From Archangium violaceum (GTDB lineage: Bacteria; Myxococcota; Myxococcia; Myxococcales; Myxococcaceae), in NCBI RefSeq assembly GCF_016887565.1, contig NZ_CP069396.1:8724001-8788000 (forward strand): 64,000 nucleotides of DNA. Reading direction: 5' to 3'. Both the position numbers and the translations under genes were made by a program. Positions 8,123-17,514 of the stretch are shown here, piece after piece (within the stretch, counting starts at the first letter, position 1; each line of letters opens with the position of its first letter). The notes beneath the pieces were generated by a model. That model saw nothing but the letters and a program-made list of their open reading frames with translations, was not told the origin of the DNA and made no database searches.

Positions 8123-8271
8123 CGCCAATGCCTCCGTACGATGAGGCCGCCCCAGCGTAGAAGGGCGGCAGACACGCCGAGCGCCTCATAGCGCGCGGCA
8201 AGGGGACTGCAAGCGCTTTCGTGCAACAAACCGGTGGGCGGGTCCTCCGTCCACCCTTTAGGCGCGTTGCG

Positions 8272-9015
8272 TCACGGTTCGTGAGAGAAGTGCGGCACCG
8301 AGACGATTTCGTCGAGCAGCACCACGGGCCTACCGGAATGGTCGGTCGCCAGGTGGACCACCTTGGCCTGAGGGAAGCGGCGCAGGTAGTCGTTGGCGTG
8401 AGTGGGCTCGTTGTCGAAGGCGGCGATCACCCGCCCCAGCTCTCCCAGCCGGGCATGGGCCTCGCGCTTGAAGGCGTCGTCGTTGTCGCGCTCGGAGGGC
8501 TTCATCAGCAGGTGCACCCGCCCCTCGCCGGGGACGGCCAGGCCGTTGCGGCGCATGCACTCCACGGTGCCCGCCCTCATGCCCTCGTGACGACCCGTGA
8601 CGTAGGCCAGGTGCGCGCCCGTGGCCACCACCGCGTGGGTGAAGGCCGCGGCGCCCTGGGTGGCCACGTCGTCCACGCAGTATTCGTTGGTGAAGAAGCG
8701 CTCCAGCCAGAAGGCCCGGACCGAGGGGAAGTGGGACTCCACCTCCTCCTCCGTCAGGCCGCACCTGCGCATGGCGCCTCGCATGTCGAAGCCGCTCTCC
8801 CAGTGGTGCGGCTCACAGGCGCCCAGCTTCTCCACCGCCCGGGCCAGTCCGAACTCCCGGAGGATGCGCGCCTGGCGGGGACGGTTGTCGAAGAGGGTCG
8901 AGTCCAGATCGAAGGCGAGCACCGCCTGGGAGCCGAGCGAGCGAGCCTCGTCCAGGATGGAGCGCAGCGTGCTCTGCCAGCCCTCCCGGACGCGGGTCTT
9001 GAGGTCCGAAGCCAT
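8272..9015 (-). CDS. HAD-family phosphohydrolase
   Basis: The 247-residue cytosolic protein carries the haloacid dehalogenase motifs: motif I FDLDST with D36 and D38, motif II YVTGR, a lysine in LLMKPS and motif IV AFDNEPTHAND. HAD enzymes transfer phosphate through the first Asp; the substrate cannot be read from sequence. A cap-like helical insertion lies between motifs I and II (about residues 50-125). ATG 9015 is chosen because the frame further upstream is antisense to the next gene. It lies 50 bases downstream of the unknown membrane protein gene at 9066, on the same strand. Confidence 0.85.
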   Translation of the reverse strand: MASDLKTRVREGWQSTLRSILDEARSLGSQAVLAFDLDSTLFDNRPRQARILREFGLARAVEKLGACEPHHWESGFDMRGAMRRCGLTEEEVESHFPSVRAFWLERFFTNEYCVDDVATQGAAAFTHAVVATGAHLAYVTGRHEGMRAGTVECMRRNGLAVPGEGRVHLLMKPSERDNDDAFKREAHARLGELGRVIAAFDNEPTHANDYLRRFPQAKVVHLATDHSGRPVVLLDEIVSVPHFSHEP

Positions 9016-9065
9016 GGACCTCTCTATAGGCCACCCGGCCCCCGGAGCGCGCGGAATTCGGACGT

Positions 9066-10631
9066 TCAGGCGGCCGAGCGCAGGGGCTCGGGCCGGAAGG
9101 GCTGCTCCGGGTACAGGCGAAGCATCCGCTTGATGCCGTTGCGGTCCATCACCAGCCGGACGAGCTGCAGCGACACCCGCTCCTGCCCCGCCTCCTGGAC
9201 GATGAAGCGGAAGGCCAGGTCCACCTGGTAGCTCTTGGCCCCGCGCACACGCCCCACGGAGAAGTCCTCCAGGTCCACGTACTCCAGCGCGTACTCGGGC
9301 TCGTCCATGTCGCGCAGGAAACGCTCCACGTTGAGCCGGATGATGTCGGTGATGCCGCTCACCCCCCGCTCGGTGCGCGGCAGCAGCTCCACGTCCAGCA
9401 CCACCTGCTTCTGGTAGCGGATGACCGTCTCCGTCAGCTCGCCCTGGGACACGGTGATGAAGTCGTCCCGGGAGCGCAGCGCGGCCACCTCGGCGGGCAC
9501 CCGCACCGCGCGCCCGTAGTCCACCTTCTCCTCGCACGTGCCCAGGCACTTCTCCGTCACCGGGTCCACGATGCCCGCCGTCCTGTCGTAGAGGTGCCGC
9601 GACGCCACCTGGCTGAAGATGCGGCGCATGCCCTCCTTGATGCGGTCCTTCATCATGTAGCCCACCACCATGATGAGGAAGAAGTTGAGGCTGACCTGGG
9701 TGTAACGGACCTGCGCCCAGAAGGCCACCGACGTCGCGAAGGCCATGGCCACGCCCGCCGCGAGCGCGAACAGCACCTCCTCCCAGCCCTGGCGCTTCTG
9801 GTTCCTCCGTGCCGACAGGAAGAGGATGTTCATGCAGAACTTCTTCAAGAAGCCGAACCGGTGCATGTACTCCTCGTTGTCACCGGTGGGGCTGATGACC
9901 GAGCGCAGCTGGTGGTCCTTGCGGTACTGCTCCTCGCGCAGCACCTCGTCCATCAGCTCCTTGCGCAGCTCGAAGTAGACGCCCGAGCGCGGCAGCGCGT
10001 CCATGTCCGCCACGGCCTTGCGGAAGAACTGCTCCACCGTGAGGCTCATGTACTCGTCCACCAGGCGGATGGAGGCGCGCGTCTTCTCCTGCAGCCGGTA
10101 GCGGTTGGCCGAGCGCGCCCACGCGCGGAAGCGCTCCAGCACCCGCCGAGCGCCATCGCTCACCGTGTGCGCCTCGGACTCCAGCCGCGCGCACACGGAC
10201 TCCGCCGGGCCTCGCGCCAGTCCCTCGCACTGCTCGTCCACGCCGTTGGCGAAGCGCCGCAGCACCCCGCGGAAGATGCAGGACAGCAGCTTCGACTGGT
10301 AGACGAGATCCGCCTCGCTCACGAGCCCCGTGAGCAGCCCCGCCTCCAGCCGCGCCAGGGGCGCGCTGTCCGAGGACAGCAGCTCCGCCAGGCTCATCAC
10401 CGGCGTCTTGAAGCGCACGTAGTTGTGGATGTCCGCGTAGAAAGCCGACCGCGGATACGTCTCCGCGTCGATGTTCAGGCTCGACGGAAGGAAGACGTAC
10501 GTCTCCACGAGATAACGCGTCTCGTCGTCCGCCCCGGAAGGCTGGTACTCGAGCTTGATCTCGAACTGTTTCCGGTCGTGGACGTCCAGCCGGTTCTGCA
10601 GCAAAGGTGCGGGAGACGGGGACACACCCAT
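9066..10631 (-). CDS. Conserved-looking two-helix membrane protein, unknown function
   Basis: The 521-residue protein has a soluble N-terminal half of about 285 residues, two adjacent membrane helices at about 288-330 (VLFALAAGVAMAFATSVAFW and VSLNFFLIMVVGYMM), and a soluble C-terminal half of about 190 residues. The N-terminus contains ETYVFLPSSLNI. I recognise no catalytic motif. The hairpin placement puts both large domains on the same side, probably the cytosol. ATG 10631 has a weak ribosome site. A 5-bp inverted repeat (GTCAC, 6-base gap, GTGAC) lies at 10650-10665, close upstream of the start. The frame is long and well bounded, so I am confident it is a gene. Confidence 0.82.
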   Translation of the reverse strand: MGVSPSPAPLLQNRLDVHDRKQFEIKLEYQPSGADDETRYLVETYVFLPSSLNIDAETYPRSAFYADIHNYVRFKTPVMSLAELLSSDSAPLARLEAGLLTGLVSEADLVYQSKLLSCIFRGVLRRFANGVDEQCEGLARGPAESVCARLESEAHTVSDGARRVLERFRAWARSANRYRLQEKTRASIRLVDEYMSLTVEQFFRKAVADMDALPRSGVYFELRKELMDEVLREEQYRKDHQLRSVISPTGDNEEYMHRFGFLKKFCMNILFLSARRNQKRQGWEEVLFALAAGVAMAFATSVAFWAQVRYTQVSLNFFLIMVVGYMMKDRIKEGMRRIFSQVASRHLYDRTAGIVDPVTEKCLGTCEEKVDYGRAVRVPAEVAALRSRDDFITVSQGELTETVIRYQKQVVLDVELLPRTERGVSGITDIIRLNVERFLRDMDEPEYALEYVDLEDFSVGRVRGAKSYQVDLAFRFIVQEAGQERVSLQLVRLVMDRNGIKRMLRLYPEQPFRPEPLRSAA

Positions 10632-10649
10632 ACTCTAGGTCACGGGTCT

Positions 10650-10665
10650 GTCACGTCATAGTGAC
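10650..10665. promoter_or_regulatory. Small inverted repeat upstream of the 521-residue protein gene
   Basis: GTCAC and GTGAC are separated by GTCATA, about 19 bases upstream of ATG 10631. Such a site could be an operator over the start region. It is only 5 bp per arm, so chance is possible. The rest of the 10632-10801 gap shows no gene. Confidence 0.25.
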
Positions 10666-10801
10666 CCCCAGGTCAGGCCTGATGGTCAGTGGACATGGTT
10701 GCAACGCAAAGGGTCGTACCGCCGCTCCTGGCCATCACGGCCGGGCCCAGCCTTCCCGGGCCCGCAGCTCCGACACGCGCGAGCGCCCCGCGTCTTGATG
10801 A

Positions 10802-12199
10802 CTACCCCTGGGTGCCGGTCCGGGAGCTCCGCTGCGGGTCGGCGGAGGGCGCCTCGGGGGTGGGGACCGCCGGAGCCGTCTGGGCCGCGTGCGCCTTGGG
10901 CCGGGCGTTCCACAAGGTGAGCATGAGGATGCCGCCGACGGCCGAGAAGCCGATCATGCTCGGGCCCCAGGCGCCCCAGCCGAAGCTGTCCAGCAGCCAG
11001 CCCATGCCGATACCCACCACGGAGCCGCCCACGTACTGCATGCCGTCGAACATGCCCGCCGCCGTGGCCGCGGCCTTCTTCCCGCCGAAGTCCATGGACG
11101 AGGTGCCCGACAGCATGGAGTGCACGATGCTGATGGAGAAGGAGTTCACCACGAAGGCGGCGATGACCAGGTTCAGGCTCGGCGCCTTCCAGATGATGGC
11201 CATGCACACCACCTGGAGCACGTAGCCGATGAAGGCCACGGGCGGCCGGCGCGCCTTGAAGAGCAGGTCGGACATGAAGCCCGCGCAGAACGCACCCGCG
11301 ATGCCCGCCAGCACCACGCCCGTGGCGCCCTTCTGGAAGATGGGGCTGTCGAGCGACAGCTTCTGAGCCTCCAGCATGTAGCGGGGGAACCACTGCTCGA
11401 AGCCGTGGCGCACGAAGCCGGTGCAGAACTCGGCCGCCGCGATGGTGAGCGTGACGGGGTTGGTGAAGACCACCTTCGCCACGTACTTGAAGTCCACCTT
11501 GCCGGTGTAGCCGCTGGAGGCATCCGCCGTGTCCAGCGCGGGCAGCCCCGCCTCGTCCGGCGCGTCGCGCACCCAGAGGAAGGTGAGCAGGCCCAGCGTC
11601 GCCATCACCAGCGCCGGCACGAAGAAGACGAACTGCCAGGGCAGCGCCAGCACCAGCAGCGGCCCGATGAAGTAGATGAGCGCCCGGCCGCCTTGGATCA
11701 TCGACCCGAAGATGGCGGAGAACACGCCGCGCTCGCTGATGTGGAACCAGCCCGAGTTCACCTTGATGAGCGCCAGGGCCGAGTAGGACTGGAAGTACAT
11801 GTTCAGCGACCAGACCGTGGCCAGGTAGCCGAGCAGCACCGTCCCCGTGCCCAGGAAGCCCAGGTACGCGCCCAGGCCGAAGGCGAGGTTGAACACCACC
11901 GCGCCACCAGCGCCCACCAGCATGGCCTTGCGTCCGCCGATGCGGTCCGCCAGCGGCCCGTTGAGGATGGCGGACAGGCCGTAGATGAAGGTGGCCGCGC
12001 TGATGATCGCGCCCACCTGCGTCTTGTTCCAGCCGTACGTCTCCGACAGCCGGGCGTTGGCGAAGGAGAAGTTGTAGCGGCCCATGTACATGGCCGCGTA
12101 CATGGTTCCGAGCGTGAGCCAGTTCTGTGCCCGGCGGAGGCGGAAGGCCCGCGAGTACTCCGGCCGTGGCGTCGAGGACGAGGGGGCTGCGTCGTGCAT
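10802..12199 (-). CDS. MFS transporter of the organophosphate:phosphate antiporter type
   Basis: The 465-residue inner-membrane protein shows about 12 hydrophobic helices. Family blocks of the OPA group (GlpT/UhpT/UhpC) are visible: YMGRYNFSFANA early, the MFS signature LADRIGGRKAM between helices 2 and 3, and HISERGVFSAIFGSMIQGG. It may move a phosphorylated sugar or glycerol 3-phosphate in exchange for phosphate, or act as a sensor. ATG 12199 is preferred because the first helix follows at about 25 residues. It lies 54 bases downstream of the Nudix gene on the same strand. Confidence 0.85.
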   Translation of the reverse strand: MHDAAPSSSTPRPEYSRAFRLRRAQNWLTLGTMYAAMYMGRYNFSFANARLSETYGWNKTQVGAIISAATFIYGLSAILNGPLADRIGGRKAMLVGAGGAVVFNLAFGLGAYLGFLGTGTVLLGYLATVWSLNMYFQSYSALALIKVNSGWFHISERGVFSAIFGSMIQGGRALIYFIGPLLVLALPWQFVFFVPALVMATLGLLTFLWVRDAPDEAGLPALDTADASSGYTGKVDFKYVAKVVFTNPVTLTIAAAEFCTGFVRHGFEQWFPRYMLEAQKLSLDSPIFQKGATGVVLAGIAGAFCAGFMSDLLFKARRPPVAFIGYVLQVVCMAIIWKAPSLNLVIAAFVVNSFSISIVHSMLSGTSSMDFGGKKAAATAAGMFDGMQYVGGSVVGIGMGWLLDSFGWGAWGPSMIGFSAVGGILMLTLWNARPKAHAAQTAPAVPTPEAPSADPQRSSRTGTQG

Positions 12200-12253
12200 G
12201 TCGCCGGGCACCCTACCCGCCCGGCGGGCTCCCGACAATCGCACCCGCCTGAA

Positions 12254-12928
12254 TCACGGCTGCTCGGCCAGCAGCCGCAGGATGGCGATCTCCGTCTTCG
12301 CGTCCGGCACCTCTCCGCGCCGGCACATCGCCAGCAGCTCGCGGATGGGCCTCCACTGCAGGTGCGTGCCCTCCTCCAACGGGGAGCCGTCCCCTTCCGG
12401 CACTCCGGGCTCCTTGCCCGTCACGTCCACCGCCGCCGGGAACACCTTCTCCGACAAAATGCCCGGCGCCAGGAAGAAGCCCGCCCCCAGCAATTGGATT
12501 TCCTCCGGCTTCACCTCGAACCCGGACTCCTCGAGCACCTCCTCCGCCGCCCGGTGCCTCAGACCCGCCTCGCCCTTGTCCTCCGGCTCCAGCAGCCCCG
12601 CGACGATCTCCTCCACCCGCAGGTACGAGGCCCCGTCCGGCACCGTCATGTCCTTGCCGCGCCGGAAGTAGGCCGCCGGCCGCAGGTTCATCCGCGTCAG
12701 CACCTCCAGCCCCGACGCACCGCGGCGGTAGATGAGCACCGCCACCGCGTCCAACCTCGGCCGATCCACCACGTCCACCCGGTACACCTTGGACGCCGTG
12801 CCGTCCGCCCGCCGGTTCTGGCACCGCAGCCGCCGCACTCGCAGAAAGCCCTCGTCGCACTTCGCGGTCGACGAGAAATCCTCGATGATCTCGATATCCG
12901 TCACAGCAGAATGACTGCTCGGTCGCAT
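12254..12928 (-). CDS. Nudix hydrolase with an atypical box
   Basis: The 224-residue protein has a Nudix fold: VAVLIYRRG, then the helix AAEEVLEESGF that corresponds to REUxEExGU, and a C-terminal part typical of ADP-ribose or NDP-sugar pyrophosphatases (GAGFFLAPGILSEKVF). The usual Arg of the box is Glu, and the Gly/Glu spacing before it is changed, with DKGEAGLRHR in between. Metal-binding glutamates in EVLEES remain, so hydrolase activity is possible. ATG 12928 is chosen; an in-frame ATG at 12988 would push into the upstream promoter region. Confidence 0.8.
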   Translation of the reverse strand: MRPSSHSAVTDIEIIEDFSSTAKCDEGFLRVRRLRCQNRRADGTASKVYRVDVVDRPRLDAVAVLIYRRGASGLEVLTRMNLRPAAYFRRGKDMTVPDGASYLRVEEIVAGLLEPEDKGEAGLRHRAAEEVLEESGFEVKPEEIQLLGAGFFLAPGILSEKVFPAAVDVTGKEPGVPEGDGSPLEEGTHLQWRPIRELLAMCRRGEVPDAKTEIAILRLLAEQP

Positions 12929-13049
12929 GGCCGTTCCCTTACCGGAGAAGCCTGACGTAGGGGCGTTGCTTGCCCACCTGCGGATCATCTCGTACCTTGG
13001 GCCGTCGTCTAGCGCTCAATTTCTTCAATCCCCTCGGATCCGCCCCCGA

Positions 13050-15419
13050 ATGCGACGTTTCCTGCTCGGCCTCTTGTGCGCCCTGCTCTCCGCCTCGTGC
13101 ATGCCCGTCATGGAGGGACAGGACATCGATCTCAGCGGACAGGAAGTCCGGCTCACCTTCCTCCATACATCCGACATCCACTCGCGGCTCATCCCGTATG
13201 ACTTCGCGCCGCTGAAGACGGATACGGACCTGGGCATCATCCCCGAGGCGGGTCCCTTCGGTGGGGCCACCCGGCTGGGCGCCATCCTCAAACGCGAGCG
13301 CAACCGCGCCGAGCGCGTGCTGCACCTGGACTCGGGCGACTGCTTCCAGGGCGCCCCCATCTTCAACGTCAACAGCGGCGAGGCCGAGTTCCGCTTCCTG
13401 TCGAAGATGCGGCTGGACGCGGCTGTCATCGGCAACCACGAGTTCGACGCCGGCCTGGCCAACTTCGTCCAGAAGGCGCGCGACTTCGCCACCTTCCCGC
13501 TGATGGCGGCCAACTACTACTGGGACAGTCCGAAGGATCCCGGCAACGAGCAGGCCGCGCTCAACTCCGAGCCCTACGTCATCCGCAACGTGCAGGGCCT
13601 CAAGGTGGGCATCATCGGCATGGCCAACATCTCCTCGCTCAACTCGCTGGTGGAGGGCGGCAACTCGCTGCAGGCCACGCCGCTGGAGCAGAACGAGGCG
13701 GCGCGCGCCTACGTGGAGATGCTGCGCCCGGTGGTGGACCTCATCGTGGTGGTCAGCCACCTGGGCCTCACCGAGGATCAGGATCTCATCCGCGGCTACG
13801 AGGCCTATTACGAGTACGAGCGCGCCCGGCCCTTCATCGAGCGCGACCGCGACCAGTGGAAGGTGATGGAGTGGGCGGACCCCGACCTGGAGGGCAACCC
13901 CAAGGCGGTGGTGAAGGTGTTCATCCCCGGCGTGTCCGGCCTGGACGTCATCATGGGTGGCCACCTGCACGTGGTGCTCAACCCCCCGCAGGAGCTCACG
14001 GACCCCAGCGGTCGCAAGGTGGTGCTGGTGCACTCGGGCGCCTTCGCCAAGTACGTGGGGCGCATGGACATGGTGGTGAAGGTGCCCAGGACCGAGGAGC
14101 GCACGCTGGATGGCGCCGAGGTGAGCAGCCACTCCTACCGCGCCTTCCCCCTGGACGGGCTGTGGTGCAACGAGGCCATGCGCGCCTGGTACCGCGACAA
14201 CTTCTGGAACCCCGGCCAGTTCATCAACGCCCCGGGCGTGCGCGAGGCCATCGCGCAGTGCCAGCAGCAGGAGGACCGGGAGACCACGGACCTGCTCCAG
14301 CCCTACATGCTGGGCATGGACTTCAACCTCCAGCTCACCTCCATCTTCTCCTACGCGCCACGCGACGTGGCCCGCCGCAACACCTCCTCGGGCGGTGACT
14401 CGCCGCTGGGCAACATCACCGCGGACTCCATGCGCAAGCGCCGCGCCGTGGAGGCGGAGATGGCCCTCACCAACTCGCTGGGCATCCGCGACAACCTCTA
14501 CGCGGGCGTGGTGACGCAGGAGGCCATGTTCAACGTGTTCCCCTTCGAGAACACCATCAACATCATGTACCTGTCGGGCACCGAGGTGCAGGAGATGTTC
14601 GACTTCGTGGCCGAACGCTCCGCCAGCCGCGGCTGCGTCAGCCAGGCCCAGGTCTCCGGCGCGCGCTTCACCATGGACTGCGCCCAGGTGCAGCTCAACG
14701 ACCTGCGCATCCCGTGCGACCCCGCCAGGAACGCCTCGGACTGCCCGCAGGAGGAACGCGAGGGCCACGCCCCCTGGCAGTGCATCGCGGACCAGGACGG
14801 CGAGCGCTGCTACGCCCACCCCGCCACCGACATCTCCATCAACGGCAACCCCATCAACCCCAACGGCATGTACCGCGTGGCGGTGAACGACTACATCGCC
14901 AAGGGCGGCTCGGGCTTCAGCGTCCTCAAGCGCAACACCACGCGCCAGGAGACGGGCATCTCCCTGCGCGACTCGCTCATCGGCTACATGCAGAACTTCT
15001 GCACCTGCGATGACGTCAACGCGGGCCGCGAGACGTCCAAGACGGGCGAGCGCTGCGGCACCCTCATCGAGGGCAAGTGGGTGGTGGACGACCAGACGCG
15101 CAACTTCTGCGCCAAGGCCCAGGAGTTCGAGGACGCGCTGGCGCGCACGGTGGGCGACTGCACGTGCCGCCAGCTGCTGAACATCCCCGCCGAGGAGGCC
15201 GCCGCGCGCTGCCACGTGGAGGATCCGGCGGAGATCCAGAGCACGTGCAACGTGCCCGCGGGCCCGTACACCGGACGCTGCAACTGCCGCGACGCGCTGT
15301 CGGGCCTCCAGGAGTGCGGCTCGGTCACCCGGCAGCTCGAGACCTTCTGTGAGAACCCGACCGAAATGCCCATCGCCAACGCCATCGAGGATGGCCGTAT
15401 CGGCAGGAGGGTGAAGTGA
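13050..15419 (+). CDS. 5'-nucleotidase/UshA-type lipoprotein with cysteine repeats
   Basis: The 789-residue lipoprotein has the lipobox LLSASC with C17 as the lipid anchor. The metallophosphoesterase domain (about 33-430) shows D42-I-H44 in HTSDIHSR, GNHEFDAG and GGHLHV. The 5'-nucleotidase C-terminal domain (about 450-645) includes FPFENTINIMYLSGTEV and YIAKGGSGF. A cysteine-rich insertion interrupts it near 530-590. After residue 650, three C-x-C units follow (C651/653/669/687, C704/706/721/733, C744/746/756/767). UshA-like enzymes hydrolyse extracellular nucleotides. It is coupled to the next lipoprotein gene by a TGATG overlap. Confidence 0.9.
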   Translation: MRRFLLGLLCALLSASCMPVMEGQDIDLSGQEVRLTFLHTSDIHSRLIPYDFAPLKTDTDLGIIPEAGPFGGATRLGAILKRERNRAERVLHLDSGDCFQGAPIFNVNSGEAEFRFLSKMRLDAAVIGNHEFDAGLANFVQKARDFATFPLMAANYYWDSPKDPGNEQAALNSEPYVIRNVQGLKVGIIGMANISSLNSLVEGGNSLQATPLEQNEAARAYVEMLRPVVDLIVVVSHLGLTEDQDLIRGYEAYYEYERARPFIERDRDQWKVMEWADPDLEGNPKAVVKVFIPGVSGLDVIMGGHLHVVLNPPQELTDPSGRKVVLVHSGAFAKYVGRMDMVVKVPRTEERTLDGAEVSSHSYRAFPLDGLWCNEAMRAWYRDNFWNPGQFINAPGVREAIAQCQQQEDRETTDLLQPYMLGMDFNLQLTSIFSYAPRDVARRNTSSGGDSPLGNITADSMRKRRAVEAEMALTNSLGIRDNLYAGVVTQEAMFNVFPFENTINIMYLSGTEVQEMFDFVAERSASRGCVSQAQVSGARFTMDCAQVQLNDLRIPCDPARNASDCPQEEREGHAPWQCIADQDGERCYAHPATDISINGNPINPNGMYRVAVNDYIAKGGSGFSVLKRNTTRQETGISLRDSLIGYMQNFCTCDDVNAGRETSKTGERCGTLIEGKWVVDDQTRNFCAKAQEFEDALARTVGDCTCRQLLNIPAEEAAARCHVEDPAEIQSTCNVPAGPYTGRCNCRDALSGLQECGSVTRQLETFCENPTEMPIANAIEDGRIGRRVK

Positions 15420-17428
15420 TGAAGAAGCGTTTCCTGCTCCTCGCGGCGAGCGCCGTCGCGGCGTCCGGCTGCTACGACGTGGAAGGGTCCACGCCTCCGG
15501 GCATCGGCTCGTTCCGGGTGGTGGTGCAGAGCGTCACCGCGGTGAATGCCAACGGCGGCACCCAGCCGCTCGACGTGGTCGCCTCCTGCATCTCCCGCTT
15601 CGGCGGTACCAGGACGGAGCACGTGCCCCTCGAGGCGCGTGGCAAGGAGGACTGCCGCTACGTCATCCCCCGTGGCCAGGTGGAGATGCTGGTGGACGTC
15701 ACCGCCCTGGACAAGGCCGGCAAGCCGCTCGACTTCACCGGGCCGGTGAGCTTCAAGGTGGTGCCGGGCGATCTCTCCGACGACTACAGCTACAACTGGA
15801 TGACGTTGTCCCGAGGCCGCGGCCTCGGGAAGCTGCGCGCCCAGTACATCTACGGGGACGTACGCGTCTGGGCCATGGACGAGCCCGTGGAGCTCAACTA
15901 CACGGATGGCGGTATCGCGGGTGACCCGACGAAGCTGCCGAAGGAGCCCGAGTCGCGCACCTACGCCGCCGGCTCCTCCTCGCCCCTGCTGTTCGCCGAG
16001 CCCACGCTGGCCGCCGTCCAGACGCCGCAGCTCTACGACAACACCACCTCGCCCTTCGTGACGAAGTTCGTCACCGTGGGCCGGGCCCCCGAGTCCGGCT
16101 CCATCCTGTACCAGAACTGCCCCAGCGTGGACCTGGACAAGGACGGCAAGCCGGATCCGCAGCCGCCCGTCACCCTGCTGGTGACGGGAACGGACCCCTC
16201 CGGCTTCTTCGTCACGGACATCACCGCCTGCCGCGTCCCCGAGGACATCAGCACGGCCGCGCAGGTGGCCGTCCCCGAGCCCAACGGCTACCTGCCCGGC
16301 AGCTACGCCTCGATGTTCGTCTACAACTACAGCTACCCCGAGGGACTCGACCCGGGAGATCTGCTGTGGACGCTCTCCGGCTCCATCCAGGAGTTCACCT
16401 CCACCACGCAGCTGACCTTCCCCTCGTGGACGGTGCGCGAGCACGTGCGCCAGCTGCCGCCCAACCAGTGGGACAAGTACCTGAAGCTCAACCCGCCGGT
16501 GGAGATCAACCTGCGCCACTGCGGACTGAAGAACGAGCTGGCGGTCAGCAACGTCGACGGGCTCTGCGGCTACTACACGAGCAACCTGAAGATGGAGAGC
16601 CTGGAGTCGGGGCTGGTGAAGGTGCGCCACGTGCGCTTCCCGCGGGTCTTCAAGACCTGCGACTTCAACGGCGATGGCGATGTCCCCTTCTTCTGCAGCA
16701 AGAAGGGCGCGTGGAGCTTCTGCGGCGACGTGGAGCCCGAGGACATGGACGAGGTGCAGTGCAACATCGACTGCACCACCGGCGCCGGTGCCTACCAGCG
16801 CACCGTCTGCGCCGAGCGGACCCAGTACAGTGGCTACGGCCAGTTCGTGGTGGAGATGACGGGCCCGGGTCCGTACGCGGCCGGCCTGGATGACTCGCTG
16901 CCCCTGCGCGGCCAGGAGGTCACCCTCTCCGACACCCAGTCCAGGCCCATCGCCAAGGGCTACCCCGAGGGCGAGCCCATCACCGTCTGGTGCGACGTCG
17001 ACACGTACATCCGTTTCGGAGCCAGCACCGCCACCACCGCCACCCCCGCGGACACGCTGCTGCCGGCGAAGTCGCGGCGGGACGTCACCGTGCGCGCTGG
17101 CGAGGGCTACGTGGCCTTCCTGGCGAAGCAGCTCCCGGCCGGGCAGTCCAAGTGCTACGTGGGCAGCAGCACGCACACGCGCATCATGGTCATCACCAAG
17201 GACGCGGTGCCGGACCTGCGGGTGGACTGCGACGAGAACGACGCGGACGCGGATCGCGCCCAGCAGTGCCGCTTCCTGCACGGCGCCACCTATGACGTGG
17301 TGGGCCACCTGCGGCAGGTCCAGCCGGCCCGTCCGCGCTGGATGGTGATGCCGCGCGACGCGGATGACCTGTGCTGCCACCCGGGAGAGGGCCTGGAGTG
17401 CCCGCGCCCGCTGAAGGCTTGTGAGTGA
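15419..17428 (+). CDS. Large cysteine-containing lipoprotein, unknown function
   Basis: The 669-residue protein starts at ATG 15419, one base overlapping the stop of the nucleotidase gene, with GGAGG just upstream. The lipobox AASGC gives an anchored N-terminal Cys. There are scattered cysteines and beta-rich stretches such as GSFRVVVQSVTAV, but no enzyme motif that I recognise. A DFNGDGDVPFF stretch resembles a calcium-type loop. With the preceding nucleotidase lipoprotein and the following barrel it probably forms an envelope assembly; this is inferred from gene order. Confidence 0.82.
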   Translation: MKKRFLLLAASAVAASGCYDVEGSTPPGIGSFRVVVQSVTAVNANGGTQPLDVVASCISRFGGTRTEHVPLEARGKEDCRYVIPRGQVEMLVDVTALDKAGKPLDFTGPVSFKVVPGDLSDDYSYNWMTLSRGRGLGKLRAQYIYGDVRVWAMDEPVELNYTDGGIAGDPTKLPKEPESRTYAAGSSSPLLFAEPTLAAVQTPQLYDNTTSPFVTKFVTVGRAPESGSILYQNCPSVDLDKDGKPDPQPPVTLLVTGTDPSGFFVTDITACRVPEDISTAAQVAVPEPNGYLPGSYASMFVYNYSYPEGLDPGDLLWTLSGSIQEFTSTTQLTFPSWTVREHVRQLPPNQWDKYLKLNPPVEINLRHCGLKNELAVSNVDGLCGYYTSNLKMESLESGLVKVRHVRFPRVFKTCDFNGDGDVPFFCSKKGAWSFCGDVEPEDMDEVQCNIDCTTGAGAYQRTVCAERTQYSGYGQFVVEMTGPGPYAAGLDDSLPLRGQEVTLSDTQSRPIAKGYPEGEPITVWCDVDTYIRFGASTATTATPADTLLPAKSRRDVTVRAGEGYVAFLAKQLPAGQSKCYVGSSTHTRIMVITKDAVPDLRVDCDENDADADRAQQCRFLHGATYDVVGHLRQVQPARPRWMVMPRDADDLCCHPGEGLECPRPLKACE

Positions 17429-17514
17429 AGTAGTGCCTTGATGAAGTGAAGCGCCCCGTTCCCAGCGGGGCGCAGGGAGAGGAGCGGCTTCCCCCGCCGC
17501 CCCTTGGAGGGACT

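Noticed and set aside
10889-12955. Plus-strand open frame of 688 codons opposite the transporter and Nudix genes.
   Set aside because: Same reason: His/Arg/Gly/Ala-rich shadow crossing two real genes and their gap.
13001-13020. GGGCCGTCGTCTAGCGCTC resembles the 5' part of the tRNA-Glu genes.
   Set aside because: Only about 15 bases match and no anticodon or T arm follows; it is a chance match or old fragment at best.
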